From positions 182,860 to 246,859 of the forward strand of contig JBMOLN010000004.1 of NCBI GenBank assembly GCA_049325475.1: a DNA stretch of 64,000 nt, written 5' to 3'. The stretch's first letter is position 1. Each line of letters starts with the position of its first letter. This stretch comes from MWCR01 sp049325475 (GTDB lineage Bacteria > Patescibacteriota > Patescibacteriia > 2-12-FULL-60-25). The position numbers and the translations under genes are program-made. The notes below the pieces were generated by a model. The model was not told the DNA's origin. It worked only from the letters and a program-made list of their open reading frames with translations, and searched no databases. Of the stretch, positions 51,636 through 59,590 are shown one piece after another.

Positions 51636-53669
51636 ATGAAAAACATTTTAAACATTATCAAAGATTCCAATTACAGCTTTTCAATTTTTGAGCAAAAGCT
51701 GATTGATGAATTGGAAAGCAAAATCACGCTCAAAGACGGCAAGCCGTATGTTGTTTGTGCTATCCGCGACAAAGAAATTATTTTGAAACCGGAGGAAGTT
51801 GTCCGCCAGCTTTATGCGATGAAATTGCTTAAAGATTATGGCTACCCAAAACAGAGAATCAAATTTGAACATGCAATCCATTTTGGCCGTGAGGTAAAAT
51901 CCGCCGACATTGTTATTTTTGACAAAGACCGCCCGACTGTTGAATACATCATCGTTGAAATCAAAAAACCAAAACTCCAAGACGGAAAAAATCAGCTTCG
52001 CTCATACACCAACGCCACCGGTGCGCCGATTGCCGTTTGGACCAATGGCGGACAAATTTCGCACTACAACCGCAAAGACCCGAATTATTTTGAAGATATC
52101 ACCGATATTCCCAAAGCCGACCAGACGCTTGAGGATATTTTGAAAGAAAGATTTACGCTCAAAGACTTAATTATCAAAGACAAAATCCCAAACGAGGGAA
52201 AATCGCTTAAAACCATTATTCAGGAAATGGAAGATGAAGTTTTAGCAAATGCAGGAGTGGATGTTTTTGAAGAAGTTTTTAAACTCATTTTCACCAAACT
52301 TTACGATGAATTGCAGAGCAAAGACGATAAAAAATATTTAGAGAGATTGATTAAAAAAGAATTGACCGAAGAGACTCGAGCAGACTATCAAAAACTCAAG
52401 GAGTTTTTAGAAACGGTTGATGATGATGATTTTAGAGTGATGGAATTTAGGAATACGGGGCAATCAGAAAGCGAACTGAAAAAGAAAATCCAAAAACTTT
52501 TTGACGAAGCCAAAAGAAAGTGGACTGGTGTTTTTGACGAAGCAGCCCAAATTCAGCTTTCGCCCTCTCATCTTTCGGTTAGCGTTTCCAGTTTGCAAGA
52601 CATAAAACTTTTCAATTCCAATCTGCAAATCATAGACGAAGCATTTGAATACTTGGTCAACAAGTCGTCAAAAGGGGAAAAAGGGCAATACTTCACACCT
52701 CGCCATGTGATTGATATGTGCGTCAAAATGCTCAATCCAAAGGCTGGTGAATACATGGTGGACACCGCCGCTGGTTCTTGCGGATTTACTGTTCATACGA
52801 TTTTTCAGATCACAGGGCATTTATTCCAAAACACCGACATTTCCGAGGAAGAAAAAGAAAATGTGCTAAAAGTATTTGGCATTGATTTTGACGAAAAAGT
52901 CGTGCGCGTAGCCCGCACCCTAAACTTAATTGCCGGAGACGGAAACACTAATGTTTTGCACCTCAACAATCTTGATTATGAACGCTGGAATGAATCAATC
53001 CAAAATCGCGACTGGCTGGAAGTGTACGGAGCGGGATTAAAACGCCTTGAAGCTCTGCAAAAAGATAAAAGTTCTTACAAAGAATTTAATTTTGATATTC
53101 TCATGGCAAATCCGCCTTTTGCCGGAGACATCAAGGAATCTCGCATAATTCACAAATACGATCTTGGTTACAACGATAAAAATAAACCAAAATCAAAAGT
53201 CGGGCGTGATATTTTGTTTATAGAAAGAAACTTAAACTTTTTAAAACCAGGCGGAAGAATGGCGATTGTTTTACCGCAAGGCCGTTTTAATAATACTTCT
53301 GACAAAAATATTCGCGAGTACATCGCCGAAAAAGGCAGAATCCTTGCAGTAGTCGGGCTTCATGTAAACACTTTTAAGCCACACACGGGAACAAAAACCA
53401 GCGTGCTTTTTATGCAGAAATGGGACGATAAACTTTGCCCAAAAGTGGAAGATTACCCGATTTTCTTTGCTGTTTCCGAAAAATCCGGCAAGGACAATTC
53501 CGGCGAGTATGTTTTCGTCAAAAACGGCAACAATCAGCCGAAACTGGATAAAAACGGTCACTTGATAATCAATCACGACTTGCACAACCACGACGGCGAA
53601 TTAGAGGACGGCGTGGCGGAAAAGTTTATTGAGTGGGCGAAGTCGGAAAAAATAAGTTTTTGGAAATAA
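51636..53669 (+). CDS. PD-(D/E)XK nuclease fused to HsdM-type adenine methyltransferase, cassette A
   Basis: The 677-residue protein combines two activities usually split in type I systems. The N-terminal HSDR_N-like domain (about 30-170) has the nuclease residues Asp91 (SADIVIF) and Glu108/Lys110 (IIVEIKKPK). A helical middle is followed by GEKGQYFTPRHVIDMCVKML (about 345-365), the SAM motif VDTAAGSCGF (about 374-383, where DPACGSGGF is usual) and the catalytic NPPF (about 491). No helicase/translocase domain is present, and none is encoded elsewhere in the cassette. With the HsdS at 54910 it should form a BcgI-like restriction-modification enzyme. Whether it cuts is not proven by sequence. 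Confidence 0.88.
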   Translation: MKNILNIIKDSNYSFSIFEQKLIDELESKITLKDGKPYVVCAIRDKEIILKPEEVVRQLYAMKLLKDYGYPKQRIKFEHAIHFGREVKSADIVIFDKDRPTVEYIIVEIKKPKLQDGKNQLRSYTNATGAPIAVWTNGGQISHYNRKDPNYFEDITDIPKADQTLEDILKERFTLKDLIIKDKIPNEGKSLKTIIQEMEDEVLANAGVDVFEEVFKLIFTKLYDELQSKDDKKYLERLIKKELTEETRADYQKLKEFLETVDDDDFRVMEFRNTGQSESELKKKIQKLFDEAKRKWTGVFDEAAQIQLSPSHLSVSVSSLQDIKLFNSNLQIIDEAFEYLVNKSSKGEKGQYFTPRHVIDMCVKMLNPKAGEYMVDTAAGSCGFTVHTIFQITGHLFQNTDISEEEKENVLKVFGIDFDEKVVRVARTLNLIAGDGNTNVLHLNNLDYERWNESIQNRDWLEVYGAGLKRLEALQKDKSSYKEFNFDILMANPPFAGDIKESRIIHKYDLGYNDKNKPKSKVGRDILFIERNLNFLKPGGRMAIVLPQGRFNNTSDKNIREYIAEKGRILAVVGLHVNTFKPHTGTKTSVLFMQKWDDKLCPKVEDYPIFFAVSEKSGKDNSGEYVFVKNGNNQPKLDKNGHLIINHDLHNHDGELEDGVAEKFIEWAKSEKISFWK

Positions 53670-53680
53670 TTTTTAAAAAT

Positions 53681-54763
53681 ATGACAAATAACTACACACC
53701 TAAAAATTTACCGATACAAAACATAAACTGGGAATCATTTGTTCATTTGATTGGAAAGGCTAATGTAGAAATCGGAAGATTTGACGCGTTGTTGCAAAAT
53801 ATCCCTAATCCCTCCGTGCTTTTGAGTCCGTTGACTACTAATGAAGCTGTTTTGTCTTCTCGTATTGAAGGCACACAGGCAACGCTTAAAGAAGTGTTGG
53901 AATTTGAAGCAAATCCGCAGAAAGAAACAAAAAAATATGAGGATATCCAAGAGGTTATCAATTATAGAAAATCCTTGAAGGCGGCAATAGATGAAATGGA
54001 AAAATTTTCTCTCTCAACAAGAGTTATAAAAAAAGCGCATGAGATTTTGCTTCAAGGAGTGCGAGGTGAAAACAAAGATAGAGGGAACTTCAGACGACAG
54101 CAGGTTTTTATCGGAAAACCCGGCGCAGATATTGAACAGGCAACTTATATTCCGCCATCCGCTGAAAAAATTGCTGATTTGATGTCCAATTTGGAAAAAT
54201 ACATCCATGCGGAAGAAAAGGATTTACTTGTTCAGTTAGCAATTGTACACGCGCAATTTGAAATGATCCATCCGTTTATGGACGGCAATGGTAGGGTTGG
54301 GAGAATGATAATGCCTTTGTTTTTGTATTTTAAAAAAGCCATTTTCTATCCTTCATTTTATTTGAGCGAATATTTAGAATCTCACAGAGATGAATATTAC
54401 AAGGCTTTGTTGGATATTTCCAAGAATAATAATTGGGATGGTTGGATAACTTTTTTCCTGCAAGCAGTTATAGAGCAGTCAAAAGAAAATATCGCTAAAG
54501 CCAAAAAAATAATAAATCTTTACGAGCAGAAAAAACAAAGAATAACCGAACTTACCAAGTCTCAATTTGCTATCAAAATTCTTGACGCGCTTTTTGTGAT
54601 GCCGATTTTTAAAAGCGGCGATTTTATAAGAATCTCAAAAATTCCGCAGGCAAGCGCCATGCGTTATATTAGAATTTTGGAAAAAAACGATGTGATTTCT
54701 TCTGATGGGAAAGAAAGGCATAAAACCTATTTTTTCAACAAATTGTTAAAAATTGTGGCTTGA
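53681..54763 (+). CDS. Fic-domain protein (class II, predicted AMP transferase)
   Basis: The ATG at 53681 (MTNNYTPKNLPIQ, 360 residues) is preferred to an ATG inside the previous gene. The N-terminal inhibitory helix carries SSRIEGT near residue 60. The Fic core carries the full catalytic motif HPFMDGNGRVGR near residue 196, and the C-terminus looks like a winged helix. Fic enzymes transfer AMP (sometimes other groups) to proteins such as gyrase or EF-Tu; the inhibitory Glu keeps them off until relieved. It lies 11 bases after the methyltransferase fusion and before the HsdS, inside the restriction operon. A role as a guard toxin is inference. Confidence 0.9.
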   Translation: MTNNYTPKNLPIQNINWESFVHLIGKANVEIGRFDALLQNIPNPSVLLSPLTTNEAVLSSRIEGTQATLKEVLEFEANPQKETKKYEDIQEVINYRKSLKAAIDEMEKFSLSTRVIKKAHEILLQGVRGENKDRGNFRRQQVFIGKPGADIEQATYIPPSAEKIADLMSNLEKYIHAEEKDLLVQLAIVHAQFEMIHPFMDGNGRVGRMIMPLFLYFKKAIFYPSFYLSEYLESHRDEYYKALLDISKNNNWDGWITFFLQAVIEQSKENIAKAKKIINLYEQKKQRITELTKSQFAIKILDALFVMPIFKSGDFIRISKIPQASAMRYIRILEKNDVISSDGKERHKTYFFNKLLKIVA

Positions 54764-54825
54764 TTTGTGGGTATCATGCGTGAGAGTTAAGAATATTTAA
54801 TTATCACGAAAAGCAAAATATGATA

Positions 54826-54858
54826 ATTAGACTACGGTTAGTATAATGTATTAGACTA
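54826..54858 (+). promoter_or_regulatory. Possible separate promoter for hsdS of cassette A
   Basis: TATAAT at 54842-54847 without a good -35, flanked by a direct repeat ATTAGACTA (54826-54834 and 54850-54858). The 146-base gap between fic and hsdS holds no gene. Confidence 0.45.
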
Positions 54859-54909
54859 AGAAAAACGATAGTGTAATAAAAGCCAAAATTTGAGAATTAA
54901 AAAATAACT

Positions 54910-56325
54910 ATGCAATATTCAATTGTAAATTACAAAACGGTAAGAGACAAAGAAGATTTCCGCTGGGACGGAGAATTTTTGTGTTTTGAGCCAAGAAAAA
55001 ACACTCAATATAAATACGCACAAATAGGAGATGTTTTGAAATTTGCTCAATATGGAATATCTATAGATATGAATGAAGAGGGACAGGGTTATAGAATTTA
55101 CAGAATGAACGAAATCTCTGATATGTTTTGCGATTTAGATATTGATAAATATGCAAACATAGAAGAAAAAGAAATGAAAAAGTTTGTTTTAAAAAATAAT
55201 GATGTGCTTTTTAATAGAACAAATTCACAGGTTTTTGTTGGCAGAACGGGAATATTTAAAAAGTTTTCTAACGAACCATTAATTTTTGCTTCATATCTTG
55301 TGAGATTCAGACCAAACGAGGAAAAGGTGTTGCCGGAATATTTAACCGCTTTTTTGAATACAAAATATGGCATTCAAGATGTTAAAAGACGAGCCAGAAT
55401 TTCTATAAATCAATCAAATGTAAGTTCTTCAGAGTTACAAAAAGTTGAAATACCACTTTTATCAATAAGTTTTCAAAGCAAATTAAAGCCACTTTTCAAT
55501 AGAGCATTTCAGTTGATCTTAGATTCAAAATCCTTCTACTCCCAAGTCGAGCAACTCCTCCTTTCCGAACTAGGGCTTTTGGATTGGAAACCAAAACACG
55601 AACTAACTTTTATAAAAAACTTTTCTGATATACAAAAAGCAGAGCGTTTTGATGCAGAGTATTTTCAACCGAAGTATGAGGAAATCATTAATACAGTGAA
55701 AGGGTATAAAGGGGGGTATAGTGAACTAGGGGATTTTGTTTCCTCATATTCTATGGGTCATCCATTTAGCAGTGATTCATATGTTGAAGATGGTGTTTAT
55801 TTGATAAGAATAAATAATATTCAAAAAGGAAATTTGGAATTATCAAATGCAAGTAAAATACCTCATGAAGATGTAAATTTAAGTAAAAAAGATATTGTAA
55901 AAGAAAATGATATTTTAATTTCAATGTCTGGAACCATTGGTAATTCTTGTAAAATTCCAAGTGGGGTTAAAGCAGTGGTTAATCAAAGGATTTTTAAATT
56001 TACACCAAGAAATTATAATCCCGATGTTTTACCTTTAATAATTAATTCTCCTGTTGGTGTTCAACAATTAATAAGAATTGGGACAGGCGGTGTACAGACA
56101 AATATCTCAGGATTTGATATTTTAAAAATTAAAGTTCCTTGTTTAAATGAACAAGTCCAAAAAGATATTGCAGAAAATATTAAACAATCAGAAAAAAGCA
56201 AAAAACTCTCCAAATCCCTACTTGAAATCGCCAAGCGAGGTGTAGAAATGGCAATAGAAAAAGACGAAGAAGAGGCGGAAAAATGGATTGAGGAGAAATT
56301 AAAGGAAATAAAAATAGAAATTTGA
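54910..56325 (+). CDS. hsdS: HsdS-type specificity subunit, cassette A
   Basis: The 471-residue protein has the two-fold HsdS design: target-recognition domain 1 (about 25-170: KYAQIGDVLKFAQYGISIDM ... VLFNRTNSQVFVGRTGIF). A conserved helix follows with LLLSELGLLDWKP, then domain 2 (about 245-420: YSELGDFVSSYSMGHPFSS ... ILISMSGTIGNSCKIPSG) and a final helix. Each domain reads half of a split DNA target. It should direct the nuclease-methyltransferase fusion of the same cassette. Its base composition is more AT-rich than that of the core genes. Confidence 0.9.
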   Translation: MQYSIVNYKTVRDKEDFRWDGEFLCFEPRKNTQYKYAQIGDVLKFAQYGISIDMNEEGQGYRIYRMNEISDMFCDLDIDKYANIEEKEMKKFVLKNNDVLFNRTNSQVFVGRTGIFKKFSNEPLIFASYLVRFRPNEEKVLPEYLTAFLNTKYGIQDVKRRARISINQSNVSSSELQKVEIPLLSISFQSKLKPLFNRAFQLILDSKSFYSQVEQLLLSELGLLDWKPKHELTFIKNFSDIQKAERFDAEYFQPKYEEIINTVKGYKGGYSELGDFVSSYSMGHPFSSDSYVEDGVYLIRINNIQKGNLELSNASKIPHEDVNLSKKDIVKENDILISMSGTIGNSCKIPSGVKAVVNQRIFKFTPRNYNPDVLPLIINSPVGVQQLIRIGTGGVQTNISGFDILKIKVPCLNEQVQKDIAENIKQSEKSKKLSKSLLEIAKRGVEMAIEKDEEEAEKWIEEKLKEIKIEI

Positions 56326-56344
56326 AAAAGAATTTGCCGCCAAA

Positions 56345-56379
56345 CTGGGCGAAGCCCAGAGTTCCGCTAAAAGCGGAAC
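56345..56379. terminator. Double hairpin at the right end of cassette A cargo
   Basis: CTGGGC-gaa-GCCCAG (56345-56359) and GTTCCGCT-aaa-AGCGGAAC (56361-56379), between hsdS and the terminal repeat. Likely a terminator, though T-runs are short. Confidence 0.55.
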
Positions 56380-56397
56380 GAAAAACTTGAAATCGTC

Positions 56398-56511
56398 CAA
56401 TCCGAAAGGGTCGCTTCTGCGGGCGGGCGGAAGGGGGGTCTGGGGGGAATTCCGCCCGCCCTACAAATTTTGGGCGAAATCAGTTCGAATTTTTTCGAAA
56501 GCACACCGCCA
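56398..56511. repeat. Cassette A terminal inverted repeat, right copy (114 bp)
   Basis: Inverted copy of 51144-51257 with one mismatch, ending in the core CCGCCA at 56506-56511. It contains the stop codon and last residues of recombinase 2. Confidence 0.92.
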
Positions 56512-58008
56512 ACTTACAATTTTAGAGTTTTTGAAGGTTTCTGCCTCGCCCTCGCTTCGCTCGGGCTCGGCAAAAGCCGTGATTTTGAAGGGAAATTTAA
56601 AATCCAAAAACAATTTCTGCCCGCTCAAACGGAAGTTCGAACCAATCTTTTTGAGAAAATCCCGCATCCTTTCGGGATTTTCTTGTTGAGCGTATTTTTC
56701 GGCTTGGTTGGCCTCTTTTAGAAAGGCAATGGCAAGTTCGAACCGATTATTGCTCTTTCGCTCAAAAAGATGAATTTTCTCCTCCAAATCCTTTTTTGCG
56801 AGAATGAGCTTGTGCTTTTTTGCTGTATATTCCGTTTGCGACAAACTGCCGTCTAGTTGCAAATCAAGTAAGCGATCAAGTTTGGTTTCTATCTCCACAA
56901 GCTCATTTCTCGCATTTTGAGCGAAAGAGCTTTCGGCTTGGGCAATTTTCATTTTTTCATTTTCAAAATAATTGATTGAAGCGTTTGCCCAAGCGGAAGA
57001 CAAAGAAACTTTTTTGATTTCTTCCTTTATTTGAGAAGTGATGATTTCTTCGCGGACATATCTTTGCTCGCAAGGATTTTTCCGTTTGGTGCAACGCAAA
57101 TAGTTATGTCCCTTTTGCGTTTCGGTAGTGATAAAACAACCGCACTCACCGCAACGGAAAAATCCTCTATAAACATACGGTTTTAGCTTTGGCGATTTCG
57201 GTTTACTCTTATTCATCATCACTTCTTGAACAGAATCAAAAAGTTTCTTTGTGATAATTGGTTCATGCTTTCCGTCATACAGTTCGCCATTATATTCAAT
57301 CATTCCATAATAGATTTTATTTTTCAGCATGTATTGATAATTTGAGACGGAAAGCATTTTGCCTTTCTTGCCAACCAAGCCCAATGAATTGATAATCTTT
57401 CGGATTTGAGCGAGGGGGTATTCGCCAGTTGCATACATTTCAAAAGCCCGCTTGATATACTTCGCCTTTTCTTTATCAACAGCGATACAGCGGGCGTTTT
57501 TGTCGTTTATATAGCCCAGTGGCGCCCAAGCGGGCCATATTCCATTTCGCAATTTCTGGCGAATGCCCCTCTTTATATTTTCCGAAAGATTATCCACATA
57601 ATATTTTGATTGCCCAAAAGCAATAGACAACATAAATTTTCCCTGCGGTGTCGGATCAAACCAAAAAGTAGGAAATTTTAGCGTGGTAATTTTGCCAGTA
57701 TCTACCAAATAAATTATTCTTCCGCCGTCTATGCTATTTCGAGCAAGGCGGTCAGGGTGCCACGCTAAAATTCCCTCGGCTTCATTTTTCTCTATGCTTG
57801 CCACCATTTCATTAAAAATTTCTCGCCCTGGCTCTTTGGCGGTTTTGCTCTCCACAAATTCACGGACGACATTCAGCCCCTCTTTTTTGGCATATTCCCG
57901 CAACTCAAACATTTGTGCCTCAATGGAAAGCACTTGTCGCTCTGGTTCGTCCGTGGATTTACGAGCATAGAGAAAAATCTTTTTGGTTTGTAAATTTATG
58001 TTGTCCAT
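56461..58008 (-). CDS. Large serine recombinase 2
   Basis: The 515-residue paralogue of recombinase 1 carries the catalytic Ser18 in ARKSTDEPERQ and DRLARNSIDGG. It also has a recombinase domain, a zinc ribbon (CGECGCFITTET...CTKRKNPC), a coiled coil and a C-terminal segment ending ETFKNSKIVSWR. The core encodes the WR; the last residues CAFEKIRTDFAQNL and TAG come from the cassette A repeat. In the paralogue next to the tRNA these are replaced by antisense-tRNA sequence. It lies between cassettes A and B on the minus strand. It is probably active as all motifs are present. Confidence 0.92.
   Translation of the reverse strand: MDNINLQTKKIFLYARKSTDEPERQVLSIEAQMFELREYAKKEGLNVVREFVESKTAKEPGREIFNEMVASIEKNEAEGILAWHPDRLARNSIDGGRIIYLVDTGKITTLKFPTFWFDPTPQGKFMLSIAFGQSKYYVDNLSENIKRGIRQKLRNGIWPAWAPLGYINDKNARCIAVDKEKAKYIKRAFEMYATGEYPLAQIRKIINSLGLVGKKGKMLSVSNYQYMLKNKIYYGMIEYNGELYDGKHEPIITKKLFDSVQEVMMNKSKPKSPKLKPYVYRGFFRCGECGCFITTETQKGHNYLRCTKRKNPCEQRYVREEIITSQIKEEIKKVSLSSAWANASINYFENEKMKIAQAESSFAQNARNELVEIETKLDRLLDLQLDGSLSQTEYTAKKHKLILAKKDLEEKIHLFERKSNNRFELAIAFLKEANQAEKYAQQENPERMRDFLKKIGSNFRLSGQKLFLDFKFPFKITAFAEPERSEGEAETFKNSKIVSWRCAFEKIRTDFAQNL
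56506..56511 (+). other. Recombination core 3 (CCGCCA), cassette A / recombinase-2 junction
   Basis: Cassette A end to the left (TTCGAAC 16 bp away), recombinase 2 3' end to the right (acttacaatttt). Confidence 0.7.
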
Positions 58009-58040
58009 ATTGTTTTGAAATTAGTTTTTGGGCAATCGGG

Positions 58041-58313
58041 GAAAAATACGCTCAACTTTTCGTCCGCCCGCTGGCGGACGAAAGAAAAAAGATTGGTTTG
58101 CAAAATTTCATTTTGCCCGTGCTTTGCACGGCGAACTTCCGCATTGCCGACCGCACTTTGTTTTTGGATTTCAAAAATGCCTTCAAAATTGCGGAAAAAT
58201 ACCATGCCGAGGCGCTTTGCGCCGAGACTGTTTCTTATGATTTCACAAAAAGTGAAAATTGGCGGTATTTTTTGATTGATGTTCGAACTTTTTTTGAGCA
58301 AACCCCCCAATAA
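58041..58313 (+). pseudogene. Remnant of a third serine recombinase (C-terminal part)
   Basis: The plus-strand frame reads EKYAQLFVRPLADERKKIG, then NFRIADRTLFLDFKNAFKI, then ENWR at the core and a tail YFLIDVRTFFEQTPQ ending in TAA. It aligns by eye with recombinase 2 (EKYAQQ, KKIGSNFRLSG, LFLDFKFPFKI, SWR, CAFEKIRTDF). It has palindromic insertions (cgtccgcc-cgct-ggcggacg; gcaaaatttcattttgc) and no N-terminal domains. The tail is encoded by the cassette B repeat. It points to an earlier recombinase once joined to cassette B. Confidence 0.7.
58260..58265 (-). other. Recombination core 4 (CCGCCA on minus), left end of cassette B
   Basis: TGGCGG on the plus strand, TTCGAAC 16 bp inside the cassette. 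On the other side is the recombinase-3 remnant. Confidence 0.7.
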
Positions 58314-58571
58314 GGAAGCCAGCCCCGCCGTCGCTCGGAAACCTCGCCACCCCGCAAAAAAGTTTTCTTCACATTTTTTAATTTGCGCGCGCCGATTTTT
58401 TTCTTCTAAAAGGAAAAGAAGACTTTTGTGCGGGGTTCTGCTCTTAACGAGCAGGACGGCGGGGCTGTCCGCTTTTTGTATTCGCTCAGGCGTGGCGGAA
58501 TTCCCCCCAAACCCCCCTTCCGCCACGCCCTCGCGGGGACGATTCTTTTTTTCGGCGGAATTTGAGGCTGT
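58260..58571. repeat. Cassette B terminal inverted repeat, left copy (312 bp)
   Basis: Reads as a perfect inverted copy of 63559-63870. It contains a recombinase tail, a GGCGTGGCGGAA / TTCCGCCACGCC hairpin with a C6-AAA-C6 loop, CTGCTC/GAGCAG and other small hairpins. Reading frames across it (for example 58276-58668) are by-products. Confidence 0.92.
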
Positions 58572-58698
58572 ATTTTGCAAAGCAAAATGCGCCACCAAAA
58601 GAGATGTTGCCCTTGACCCGCCCAACCCATTCGCGGGCAACGCTAAGGAACTCCCTAATTTCGTTTGACTAAATAATAAAAATTTCATATACTAACTA

Positions 58699-58748
58699 TT
58701 GATAAGTGATGATTTTAATACTATACAACTATCATAGTAAAACTATAC
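58699..58748 (+). promoter_or_regulatory. Promoter and operator-like repeats of cassette B
   Basis: TTGATA (58699-58704), exact 17-bp spacer, TATACA (58722-58727). Downstream actatcatagtaaaactata overlaps the expected start site and contains ATCATAGTA, shared with the cassette A regulator region, as is TGATGATT (about 58708). Confidence 0.65.
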
Positions 58749-58752
58749 GAAT

Positions 58753-58962
58753 ATGTCAAACGAAAAATCCACAATCGGCGAGAATATAAAGAAATACCGA
58801 AACAAGCTCGGTATTTCGCAAGATCAGCTTTCAAAAAAGGCGGATTTGGCTTTTCATACGATTGCCAAAATTGAAGCTGGCTCCACCCCCAATCCCACTA
58901 TTGATACAGTTAAAAAAATTGCGGACGCGCTTGGTGTTTCGCTTGATGTTTTAATGAAATAA
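58753..58962 (+). CDS. XRE-family helix-turn-helix regulator (controller-type), cassette B
   Basis: The 69-residue protein is almost all helix-turn-helix: IGENIKKYRNKLGISQDQLSKKAD, then LAFHTIAKIEAGSTPNPTIDT. It is a paralogue of the cassette A regulator. Its likely operators overlap its own promoter, which suggests autoregulation of the restriction operon. The next gene starts 5 bases after its stop. Confidence 0.85.
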   Translation: MSNEKSTIGENIKKYRNKLGISQDQLSKKADLAFHTIAKIEAGSTPNPTIDTVKKIADALGVSLDVLMK

Positions 58963-58967
58963 AAAAT

Positions 58968-59579
58968 ATGAACGAAATTATTTACATACTTACAAACGAA
59001 GCAATGCCCGGATATGTTAAGATTGGAAAAACAAACAATAATCTTGAACAACGCGTCCGAGAATTGAGTTCATCCACAAGTATTCCGTTACCTTTTACGG
59101 TTTTTTACGCTTGCACAGTAAAAGATGCTCATTTCGTGGAACACCAACTCCACGATGCTTTTGATGACAACCGCGTTAATCCGAAAAGAGAATTTTTCAA
59201 TGTCGCGCCCGAGCGCGTGGTCGCGGCTTTGAAATTGGCAGAAATAGAAAACATAACTCCCCAAAAAGATATTGTTGAGTCAAAAGAGGATCAGGACGCA
59301 CTTAACGACGCAAGAAAAATACGAGGCAGGTTTAACTTTGAAATGGTGAAGATTCCCGTCGGTGCAGAATTGTATTTTAGTCGCGACGAGAATATCAAGG
59401 CAAAAGTCATTGATACGCATGGGGCTAACTCTATTGAATTTAACGGAAAGAAAACAAGTTTATCCCAATCGGCTCAAAAAATACTTGGCTATAAATATGG
59501 CGTAGCTGGAACAGATTATTGGATGTATGACGGCGAAACGCTTGATGAGCGCAGGAGAAGTTTTGAAAGCGGAAAATAA
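58968..59579 (+). CDS. GIY-YIG (T5orf172-type) protein with RAMA/DUF4357-like C-terminal domain
   Basis: The 203 residues comprise an N-terminal T5orf172/GIY-YIG domain (about 1-85) with IIYILTNEAMPGYVKIGKT, the Arg/Glu region and REFFNV. A C-terminal domain follows (about 120-200: VGAELYFSRDENIKAKVID ... FNGKKTSLSQSAQKILG ... DYWMYDG), similar in pattern to the RAMA or DUF4357 domains that accompany restriction systems. It may be a nuclease or a modified-DNA sensor in the defence operon. The GIY-YIG call is good and the C-terminal call tentative. It is followed 11 bases later by the HEPN gene. Confidence 0.75.
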   Translation: MNEIIYILTNEAMPGYVKIGKTNNNLEQRVRELSSSTSIPLPFTVFYACTVKDAHFVEHQLHDAFDDNRVNPKREFFNVAPERVVAALKLAEIENITPQKDIVESKEDQDALNDARKIRGRFNFEMVKIPVGAELYFSRDENIKAKVIDTHGANSIEFNGKKTSLSQSAQKILGYKYGVAGTDYWMYDGETLDERRRSFESGK

Positions 59580-59590
59580 CCAAAAAAACT

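Noticed and set aside
56337..56342. An additional CCGCCA just before the cassette A right hairpins
   Set aside because: It has no TTCGAAC at the expected spacing and is not at a sequence junction; probably chance.
58260..58571. Structured repeat as a retron or diversity-generating element
   Set aside because: No reverse transcriptase is encoded anywhere in the window and no template/variable repeat pair is present.
58276..58668. Plus-strand 130-codon frame and the overlapping minus-strand 230-codon frame across the cassette B left repeat
   Set aside because: They translate hairpin-rich repeat DNA, recur in inverted form at the right repeat (63381-63854), lack any recognisable domain and have no ribosome site. 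By-products of the repeat.
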